Source: Paraescarpia echinospica | Taxonomy: Eukaryota > Annelida > Polychaeta > Sabellida > Siboglinidae | Length of the DNA: 64,000 nt | Direction of reading: 5' to 3' | NCBI GenBank assembly: GCA_020002185.1 | Contig: CM034536.1 | Coordinates: 11,924,170-11,988,169, forward strand | Part shown: in pieces, positions 49,301-61,000 of the stretch | How positions within the stretch are numbered: the stretch's first letter is position 1 | How the letters are laid out: every line of letters begins with the position of its first letter | Notes under the pieces: generated by a model | What the model saw: only the letters and a program-made list of their open reading frames with translations | Database searches by the model: none | Told to the model about the DNA's origin: nothing | Made by a program: the position numbers and the translations under genes

Positions 49301-52300
49301 ATGATTAATTATGTACAATGGGCATAATATTAAAGTATTTTGGTATTTTTTTATTTACATGTTTAACATATAATTTTAATTGTTGGACTTTTAAAATATC
49401 ATCCAGCTTTAAAAGACCCATGTTCTTGAAGATGGGGTTGGTATGTGCATTATATTTCGAAGATATTATAGTTCTAAGATATTTCGTCTGAAGTTTTTGT
49501 AAACGATTTGTTTGGCATCCCCATGCTAGCATTGGGTAGTTGAGATGAGCTAAGATTAAAGCATTATACATTTTGAGTAAAATGTTGCAAGGTAGAATGT
49601 GTTCTAATTTATTAAAACTCCCAATAGTATGTGAGGTTTTGTTAGCTATTCTATTTACATGATTTTTCCAACACATTTGTTTGTTAATAGTAAGGCCTAG
49701 CAAATTTAAATCATCACTCGGATATGATTCAATACCACTCATTTTAAAATTGGGTATAGTTATATCTTTAAAGGGGTAAGAAATATCATAAGTTTTGTTG
49801 TTTTAACATTATGTGATAACTTATTAACTTGCAACCATGTGGTTACTTTGCTTATTTCATTGTTTATATTTTGACTGATATTGCTATCATTTATATAATT
49901 ACAAGCATATAGATTGCTAGTTAAGGTCGTATCATCAGCATATATGATTGTATTGAACAATGTAGTAGCATTGGCTATGTCGTTTATATAAATAATAAAT
50001 AAAAGGGGTCCAAGAATTGATCCCTGGGGGACTCCAGTTTTGCTATATATTGTTTCTGACATAGTAAGTGAAAAATCAACATAGTGTTTGCGATTTGTTA
50101 AATAACTTCTAAGAAGGCTTAAGGCAATACCTTTAATACCATAATAGTCTGGTTACGAGATCCAATTTATCAAAAGCTTTTGATAGATCAAAATAAATAT
50201 TGAAAGAGATTCTGCCATTGTGCATTTGCTATATTATTAAATTCATATTGCTTATTGAAATATAGTTTATTTTGTTGGAAATGGTTATGAATCTGTTCAA
50301 ATATAACTTTTTTCAAATAGGTCGATAGTTGTCAAAAACTGTATTATAATCTTTTTTTGTAAATTGGTAGTACTCTGGCTAACTTTACTTTCTCAGGAAA
50401 TATGCCAGTAAATAAATATTGATTTAAAAGTAGAGTAATCGATTCACACACTTCTGCTTTGATTTGCTTCAATAATTTGCATCACTACCGTAGCTGGATT
50501 TTGATTTGAGACCATTAGTTATTCTGCTGGTAGTTTCTACAGCTATAGGCACGCATTTAAGACTGTTAATACGTGGGCATTTTAAATAATCGTTATCGTT
50601 GTTATTATTCCGAGAGGAAATAATAGATGCAAGTTTAATTCCAATATTTGCAAAATATAAGTTAAATTTGTTAGCTATTGTGGGTTTATCATTAATAAAG
50701 TTTCCATTCATTTGAATTTGATCAGGAAAATCATACCTTTTATGTCATTTTTTTTCAATAAACAGGCTGCAAAGTACATTTGTCTTGGTATACAAATATT
50801 CCTGTTTAGTATATTATTACAAGTGCGGAAATTAATTTGTAAATGAATAAATTCTGGTGAATCATTGGTTTGTTTAAGTTTCCTATCTCTAAATGAGATT
50901 GAACGAATGATTCCTAGAGTTATCCAATCTGATTTTTCGAGTTTCTGTTTGTTATAACTAACAGTTTTAGCTGAAAAGTTTTTGTCTATATTAGTAATAA
51001 TTAGTTTATCTAGGATATTGTACTTATTATTATGATTGGCAGTTTTATCTTTGTTTAATTGTTTATAAACATTTGCTTTGCATATGTTAATTTTGAAATT
51101 TAACTGTGAAGATGGATTTTCCTCTTTTATACAAATGAATTTTGTAGATTCATAATTGCTATAACTACTTCACTATTTGATCTGCGTAAGGCATTAAGTA
51201 TAGGCAATAGATCATTAATTTTGTAAATGTATGGTGATTTTAGTGAGATTTCTTGGAGGTCGATATAATGTTTCCAATGATATTTTTCTTTTTTAGGATA
51301 CTGCCTGATACTTCAATAAATTGTCATTTCCAAATATCAAATAATGTCTTTTAAATGTTTAGGATTATATCATTATTCGAACATATATATAGGGTTAGTA
51401 ATTAATGTTATCACTGGCCCTTTGGCATGTCTGCCGAATTGTCACTGTAATTTCCTTTATGCTTCCAACGGACAGAAGCGGACGTGAAGTAATTTAAATG
51501 TTGGTAAATATGTCGTTTGAAGCCGCTGTCGGTTAACTAAATCACCCAATTTGGTGCACTTGAATTTTTGAATTTGACGTACAGTGCAACAAAAGACAAC
51601 GGAAACGTGGTTACTGAGAGGAATGCAAGTACCATGGACAGAAGAGAAAACTAATGAAGAAATTCTTAGAACTTCAAATACTAAACGAACACACATGCAC
51701 ACAATTCGAAAACAACAAGCTGGGTCTGTAGGCACGTCATGAGAAAGCAAAAATCAGAGCAACTTGATTTAGGAGATGCGCAATGAATTTTTTTTCGACG
51801 CTCGCTAGCACGTGCGCACGCGCGCGCGCGTACACACACATTCACACAACACACACACACACACACGCACGCACACGCACACACACACGTACACATAGAC
51901 AAACACACAAACAAACACAACAGCTGTGATCGCTTAACGTAACGCCTGCATGAGACACGACAACTGGTAGTAGCGTCTTCGAGTAACGATCCACTGACCA
52001 TATCGCGGGCGAGCTGTGCCACCTCGACTCTGTAGTCGATGTGGCCGGTGTTGAGCGGGTAGTGCGGCTCGTGGGGGGACGAGTCGCCCACCATGATGAT
52101 GATCCTGCGGCTGTCGGGTCGCCAAGAGAGGTTCTCCCGGGCATGCTGCAGGACCAACTCGTAGCACTCCTGCCAGTGGCCGCCCGTCGTGTCCTCCATC
52201 GCCTGAACGAACTGACCAAGAGGAGACAAACTCGTTCGTCTTATATGTACAACCACGTCTAATTATCTGCACTAGCAAAAATGCCCGTCATCTGACGGGA

Positions 52301-55027
52301 TGCACTGAAAGTTGATAGTCATGGTAGTAATATTTATCAAATGCTAGAAAACACACAGTATCGTTACATAACACAATAACGCATTCGTAGTTACTCGTTG
52401 TTTGTTCAAAATGCCGAAGGTCAGAGAGAATGTGAAGTACACGTCCATAGATGGGCTCTAGTCACTGTAGACTATAGAGTAGGATTGTAAAATTGTATTC
52501 GTATTCCAAATATATGCTAATTGCATGAGGGTTTGCCGCACGCGCGACAAATACTTAGGGAATATATATATTATATTATATATAATACAGTATATTATAA
52601 TATATTATATATATTATATAATATATAATATATATATACTTCGTTTTATCGAAGAAATGCATGATACTATCATGCTGTTCTTCTATAAAACGTCTTGTCT
52701 TCAGGAAAATTAACTGGGAAAAAGAAGTCTTGATAGGCCACCTATTTAGTTTATGTGCACCTGGGAAGCCCAGTACACCATACAAGGAAACCTAACTGGA
52801 AGGCTGAGAATTGTATTACCTAAATATTAACACTTTTTGTACACGTCAGACAAAATCATGCTTTTGGTATGTACAGTAATATGGGAAATGACCTACCCGT
52901 ATAACTTCATTAGGTTTGCTAGTAAAGTCGAGACACTTGATGACGTAATTTGGTGAGTCATAGTCACCATGTGCAAACACAGCGAGGCGAAGGTTTGGTA
53001 CGTCACCAAAGAGACGCGTCGTGATGAATTCGATGTCCCGTCTCACTCGCTCGATGACGCCGATCATGGACAGGGTCGTGTCGAAAGAGAATACAATGTC
53101 CAACGGGCCAGAATCCGAGTTACTATAGGAAGGAAACATTCGGCTTCGGTTACAAGTATAGCATAATAATATAAGCATAATAAGTCACTGAGAATGTTAA
53201 AGGTCACGAATTCCAATGGAAATAACCCGTAATGTCTCATTGGGGTCCCATTCAGGTGGAGACTGTGTTTATCAGTCATGTTATCAATCACATTTTACCA
53301 TGTTTATGCGATAATTTTGTGTGAATAAAATTAAACGGTTTAAAGGTTGACAGCCACCTGTGGCATGTCACTAGAAAGTTAGGGGAGAAATGTAGACACC
53401 CTAAAGACAGATCAAGTAACACACAAACCAGCTGTCATATAAAATAAATAATGTTTCAACAACGGCCATCAGCATTATTTTCCTTTTATTTGTCGGTGTC
53501 CTGTTGTTTAACTTATCAGTAATTAATGGTGTTTTGTACAGTTTTCATACATTTCTGTTGATAGATCTCTTTACGTATCATCTGTAAATATTTGTTAGGA
53601 CAACTATTGGCTGGTTTAAAGAAACATGCGCGTTCTCTACGTTGACGCCTAGCCCTGCCAAAGGACAGAAGCAACAACGCGACGTTCTTAAGATACATAC
53701 GAATAAAAATGATTTTTTTTATCCACACAATTCTTCATAAATAATAACACTCATGCAGTACACACATCTTAAAATAACTCGACCATTTCTCAAATGAAAA
53801 GTGAGAAAGTATACGTGTATTATTTTTTCTAATAACTTTTCGACCGAAATGGGAAATTTACTTACGCAGTGCCTTTCTTGATATCTCCCTTGACGGGTGG
53901 TTTGGATTCTTCAGGAGAATCTGCCTTGTCGCTTGGCCACGTCTTGTTACCTTTGACCACATGTGACGTCAATTCCCCCGTGACGTCACTCTGCGTCGTC
54001 TTGGAATGGATGACTTTGGTTGGTTTTCCTTGCGTTGGGGCACACTGGATCATCACGTCTGTCTCCATCGACTCATGGTCGTCCGCGTCCATCGGCGTCG
54101 GGACAAATCTTTCCGAGTCGACCGCCACCGGTGCGAACTTGGAGGAAGACATTTTCGTCGGCACGGTCGTGCCTCGGCCCATCTGCTCCGGGGAGTGTTC
54201 GGCAGGGGACGAGGGGATAACCGTCTCCGGCGGCTCGGCGCTCCCGCTGTGTCTGAGGGGTCGTGTCGTGTCGTCGTCGTCGTCGTCGTCGTCGGGTATC
54301 GAGTGGATGGACGACACGTGCATCATGTCCGCATCCGTCGGCCCGGTGGCGCCAGGGGAAGCTTCGATCTGCTTGTCGGCGGGCTCGGCAAGGCCCGCGC
54401 GCAAGATATCGAACATGTCGCTCACCTTCCTCGGGTCTTTCAGTTCGGAATGATCTGACATCACTTCCTTTTCGAATTCCTGCGCGAATTTAAAAAGAAC
54501 CTGTCACGTCTCAGGGAGTGCGGATGGTTGTAACAACGTTTATGATAATAACAGCAATAATAATAACGCTGACAACAATTATATCAGTACCGAGATGATA
54601 ATGATGACGACGATTATGATGGTGATGCTAGTTACTGAAGATGCTGATGATAATGTCACTACTGTCGACAGAACATGCCCGGATGTAGCTGCCGCTGCTT
54701 ACTAATACTACTCCTACATCTACTACTACTACATCTAATACTACTACATCTACTATTACTACATCTACTACTACTACATCTATTATCATTACTTCTACTA
54801 TTATTACTACTACTACTGCTGCTGCTGCAGTAGTAGTAGTAATAGTGCAGCAGTAGAGGTACTAGTACTACAACTACTACTACTAGTAGTAGTAATAGTA
54901 GTAGTAGTAGTAGTAGTAGTAGAATACTATTACTACTACTACTACTACTATTACTACTAGTAGTAGTAGTTGTTGTAGTACTAGTACCTCTACTGTAGTA
55001 GTAGTATTAGTAGTAGTAGAATACTAT

Positions 55028-55086
<59 letters not shown>

Positions 55087-58000
55087 TAACCACTACCACC
55101 ACCATCATCACCACCACCACAACTACTATTGTTCCATGCACCCACCTTAAATGATTCCAGACCTCGCTCCTTGTAGACGGTCGCCATGATGGCCAGCCCT
55201 ACCATCGCGTCGCTGTGCTCCAGCACGAAACGGGAGCCGTTCGTTCCCTCGGCCAGACCCTCCCAGAAGGCGTCAGCATGTTTCTTGCGTGACGCCAGCT
55301 GCAGACTGTAGGCCCGGATGTGCTGGTACTGTATAAGGAAATAGACACGTGACACAACATGGACACGATCTCACTTTTGGAAGGTAGAACACCGAATTGA
55401 CGCGAAGTAGTTGCAACAAATAGGACAGTGTTGTTTGGATATAAGAAAAACCTCTACCTCACCGCGGTTAGTAAATTACCCGAACACATTATTTGCTGGT
55501 TGGGTAAAGAACGAAGTGTACACGGGTGTATTCAATATGGTGATTATGTATTTTTGCGGGAACTGAGCTCGTGACATAAAGGAGCATTAAACATGACTGA
55601 AAAAGGTGGCCGGCGGCTATCTTTGAAAGACGAAACGAAAATCACCCAAGAGTGAGTCTTGTGAGATGAAAAGAATGTGACAAAGAAAGCGGAGGCCCTT
55701 CAGTGTAAGTACAGTAATAGGTGGTACCACATTGTGTACTAAAGAGTAACCAGTGAAGTCTACAAGGCCATTCGTGTATGTGTGGAAAAAATTTTTTTGC
55801 AAAGGGTGTAATCCCAAAGCATTAGATTTACTTAAGCTAGTCCAGAGCATTAAAGAAAAGAATAATGAATTACATGCTATGATGCAGACAGTGGAAGTGA
55901 AGGTAGAGGCTATTGACAAAAGTTTGGAGGAGAGAGTGGAGAAGGCAGTCAAGAGAATAGTTAGGAAAGAGGTGCATGAATCCAGACAGAGGGAAGAAAG
56001 ACGACTGAATGTTGTCATCAAGAACCTACTAGAAGAGACACCAGACTCTGATGCGTTGAATGGGGTGGTGAGGGCATGGGGGTTAGGATCTTTTGAAAAG
56101 CAGCAGGACTGGTGTGGCTGGGTGACGAAGGAGACAGAGCCACACCGCTCAGGGTTCAATGTGGAAACTCAAAACAAAAAATGAGACTGCCGAATAGTAG
56201 CAAGAAACTAGCGTCGACTGTTGACTACAGCGGTGTGTACATTGAGAGGGACTTGACCAAGCTAGGGCAAAAGGAGCAGAAAGACCTTAGGGATGAATCC
56301 AGGCACTTTATATTAACATGTGTTTGAACCTCCGAGAGAAGACAATGTGCTAGACATGATGTTTTGTTCGGAGAGAACGCTATTCCGGAACTGTGTGTGA
56401 ATGAGCCTCTGGCTAACATTGATCGATGTCTTGTGCAGCTCAAAGTGATATGTGCTAGAACCAAGTTATGTAATAAAAATAAAGTATAAGTACTAAAAAC
56501 TGCAGGAGAGCGGACTGGGAGAGTGTTAGCAAAGATGTTAAGCCTGTTGACTGGGAGGCCCAGTTTATAGACAAAGACACAGAGAAACAGTGGTCAGTTT
56601 TCGTTAACCAAGTAGCTGAGTTGGTGGAGAAACATGTTTCAGTGAGAAAAAACATAGCTGCAGGGAACCTAAGTGGGTGAACAGTAAGACACCAAGAAGG
56701 GTGAGAAGAAAGAGAAAGAAATAGAGAAAGGTTAGAGACAGTGGGAGACAGGAAACTATTTGGCGTACAAAACGTGTCAGTATGAAACAACAAAGAAGAC
56801 TGAGGAATGTACAAAAAACTGTGAAACCAAGCTTGCTGAAAACATCAAGAATTACACTCAATCCTAATATACATACACCAGGGATAAATTCAGAAGTAAA
56901 GTGAAAGTAGGACCAATCCAAAATGATCAGGATTTACAAACTGATAACAAGGAACAAGCTGAAATTCTTAACAGATTTTACAGCAGTTTTTACGGAAGAG
57001 GGTTCAGAGGACAAACTGATCAATGTGAGGATGACAGAATAAATGGTGTTGAAAAAGTTAGTGTCTGAACGTTAATAAGGCTCCAGGTGCTGATGGTATT
57101 TCCACTTCAGTTTTGGTTAATGCTGCAAGGTCAATAGCGTAACCTCTGTTGATCATCTTTCAGTCTCCATTGCAGTCGCATGTTGTTCCACAGGGATGGA
57201 AGGGAGATAATATTACCTATTTTCATAAAAGGATCTAAATCCCAAGCTGGAAACTACAGGCCAGTAAGTAGTTTGATATCACAAGTATGGAAAGTATTTA
57301 AAAGCATATTGAGAGGCACCATGCATGATCATTTTGAAAAATGTAACCTTAACAGAGGTAGCCAGCATGGATTTTCAAAGGGCAAGTCATGTCTTAGAAA
57401 CCTGCTTGTGTTTCTTGGCGACATAACCAGCATGTTAGATGAAGGTAACGACGTTGATGTGGGGTATTTATACTTTGCGAAAACACTCGATAAAGTCCCG
57501 CTCATACGATTGATTAACAAGCTTATAGCTCTGGGAATAGATGCCAATGTAAGTATGTGGATACAGGAGTGGCTCAATAATAAAAGGCAACGTGTAGTGA
57601 TTAACTAGTGGAGTACCACAAGGGTCTATCCTGGGACCTTCTCTGTTCCTAATGATCTTGATGAGTACATGCTTAGTTCAGTACTGACATTTGCTGATGA
57701 CATCAAGATCTATGGGGATGTGTCTGACACTGAAGGTAGAGGTGGATTATAACATGACCTGGACAAGGCAATAATATGGTCTGAGAAGTGACTGATGCAA
57801 TGCAATGTTGGTAAATGTAAGACAGTACACAAGGGCTAAAATAACCCACAACAAGTGTATGTAATGGGAGGTAAAAATCTTTTGGAAGTGGAGGAGGAGA
57901 AGGATCTTAGCATAGTGATTCACAAATGTGTATCAGTGTTCGGAAGCGGGAAAGAGGACAATAGAATGGTGAGCCAGATTAAGCGAACCATCACCAACAA

Positions 58001-61000
58001 CCAGTCAATGACCACTGTGCCCTTATACACGTCCTTAGTGTGCATACAAGTCTGGAACCCTTACCCCAAAGGGACATAACTAAACTGGAACAGGTGCAGA
58101 GAAGAGCTACAAAGATCTTCACGAGCCTGGCAGGACAGAGTTATGAGGACAGACTGAAGTCCTGCGGACTACCAAAACTTGAGGAGAAAAGGAAAGGAGG
58201 TGATATGATTCAAACCATTAAATTAATCAAAGGAATAGAGAAGGTTCCATCGGAAGTTTTCGTCTAGCACTCTACAGCAGAGTTTAACCAGCGAGGCCAC
58301 GACAACAAGATTTTCAAGAACAGATTCCGCCTGGAAATCACAAGAAACTTCTTCTCACAGCGAGTTGTCAACCAGTGGAATGCATTCCCCCAGAGCTTCG
58401 TCTGCGCCGAAAGCACAAACCAGTTAAAAAACCGCCATGACAAAATGTTTACACAGGGGGTTACAATAAGTCAAACGACTTCCTATCCCGACGGCCGCAC
58501 GCTTCTCAACGTGTGGCCAGTGGCCACTAAGATAAATTCAGGTAAAAGGAATTCCATGTGATATTTTGCTCACATCGAACAAATCACGTGTTGAGTTCGT
58601 TAACACGACGATGTAACGATAGAGTAACATTATTGTAGATATTAACAAGAAATATAGTGAACAACGTCGTCGTACGGGAACTTTCAATGTAACTCAACCA
58701 AGCAACGAAGCCGATGTGGCGAGCCAACCAAGACACCAAGCACCAAGACAAGATTACAATTGAGACAGCTTGTACCAACATTGGCTTGGTCTTCGCAAAT
58801 AGAGACGGGGTGAGACCATAATAGATTTTAAATAGGCGGCCAATATAACTTACCCTGTGCTGGATGGATAATAATTTATTTATAGATTTTTTTCTTTAAA
58901 CTTTCTCAGCGCATGAAACACTAATTAACTAACCACGTGTGGAAAATTCGTGAAAACTGCATATCTCGTCTTCCAGAAAAATCCACCCAAATGTGATACC
59001 CCTCAATTTCGTCCCAATCTGGTGACGGATTTTGAAATATTGGTGCGTTCTGCACTAAATGTGGTCTTACGCTAAACAGCGATGTGATGCGAAGACGACG
59101 ACTGCGACACCTACCATCAGGTTGTCGATCTCTCGTCTCCAGTCGATGGCGTCTATGTTGAGTTGGTGGCACGGCTCGTGGGGTGACGCGTCACCCACCA
59201 TGATGAGCGCACGTTGACTGCCGGGAGACCAGGCCAACTTGTCTTGCACTGCACACCACAACAGCCACAGGTATTGCGTTTAAATATTTGATTTGCGAAA
59301 ACAGTGTTAACACTTGCAGTGGTCCAGAGATTATAGACGTTCGTTTGTTACAACTGTTTCAAGGTAATATATAATTATAACTGATGCCATTAAATTACAT
59401 CGACTATTATAAATAATTTGGTCTAAAAACAACGTTGTTAATATATAGTTTGCTGCTTAAACTTGCCAGTGTATATGTACTTTATTTAGTGTCGTTAGTT
59501 TGCAACAGTGTATATCGTAAATGAATCTTTATCAACATCACAATCACTAGATTCAGCGCACACTTGTCTTGTGTTCACGAGAACTAATGACGGCAAACAT
59601 ATCGCCTGCACGAGACTGTTCTATAAATAGCAGCAGACGCCAAGTGTCGGCCGACAAAATATTTCTGCCGTGGATTAGCGCAATCTATACAGGGCCCCTT
59701 TAAAGGGAGACTTTAAGTCCGTTCCTCTGCCCGGAGTTAGCCAGCGTAGTAATTTGTAACAAGGAGTCTATTTTGTTGAATGTGAGGAAATGGGAAATTG
59801 TTGAACATCAAAGGGTATCGCGGTTAACTCAGCCCACCTCGGCATTATTGCCAATAAAACTTGTTTTGAAACTGGATGTCTTGTTTATCATTTGAGCATG
59901 TTGCGGGGTCGAAACTTCGAAATGGCAAACATTGCTACGGGATTACTAAACACAACTTGGCGGACAGCGTACCTTTAAATAATTTATTATAATAAAATAT
60001 AGTTGTAAAAACATTGTATTAATAATGAATAGATCAAAAGCTAGGAACAAACTGTCTCTTTTTAACAACAAAAAACACCCATGTCGCATACAACCAATAG
60101 TGAGTGGTTTACCAAAACAACATTTGAGTGTAACCACTCGTGTAGCCCCTACCGCCACGGAGCACGAGTTCGTAGCATTCCTGCTCGTGGCCTCCAGTCA
60201 TTGGATCTAGCGCCTTCACGAAGTCCGTCAATTCAGAGACTTCGGTCGTGAAGTCGATGAATGTCGTCGAGAACGCATCGCTTTCGTAGTCTCCATGCGC
60301 AAAGATTGCCAGACGCAGACTCTCGATATCCTGGTGGGCAGATGTCATTACGTCACGTCCGAGTGTTAGATGAAGAAAGAAGCGACAGTGAATCTGAGAC
60401 AGTATCCGTTTCAAGGATTTGTTCACCCTGACATTATTGTTCTGTATATATGGGACATGCCAAATTTGTAGACTATGAAACTTGTGTTGCGCACAGTTTT
60501 AATGTTTAATTGCCGGTTAGTAGCAAATATATACAAGATGTATGCACATGCCAATGTCGGATGTACAATAGTAGAATCCGATCGGAATGTGCGACAAATC
60601 ACAAGAAGCATATTCTAAGTTAATTAAGTTACTTTGTTTCGATAATAAAGGCGTAGTATTTTTATGAAACGCTTCTTAAGTTCGATGCCATAACAAAAAA
60701 CAAAAGTGCACAGCGTGTTTAATTAAAACTGGATCTTTTGTATTCGCAGATAGTAGTGCACAGTGTGGTTGACTTGTAACAGTCAATGATTAAATTGGAA
60801 AATGTAAAGCATCTTCCACCTGGCGGGGAAGAAATTAATCAAAACTTCAAAAACAACGACATATGCATACACATGTATAGCACTATCACGAACAAGTGCA
60901 AGAATTGTTACGTATTCGCAGCCAATAGAGGTATTTGACACTTGCCCGGAAGAGACGAACTACGATGTCGTATATGGCGAACTGGAGCTGTTCGAGTGTG

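Noticed and set aside
53869..54453. 194-codon plus-strand ORF
   Set aside because: Antisense shadow of gene I exon 5; the minus frame has splice sites, phase and a paralogous DDHES block.
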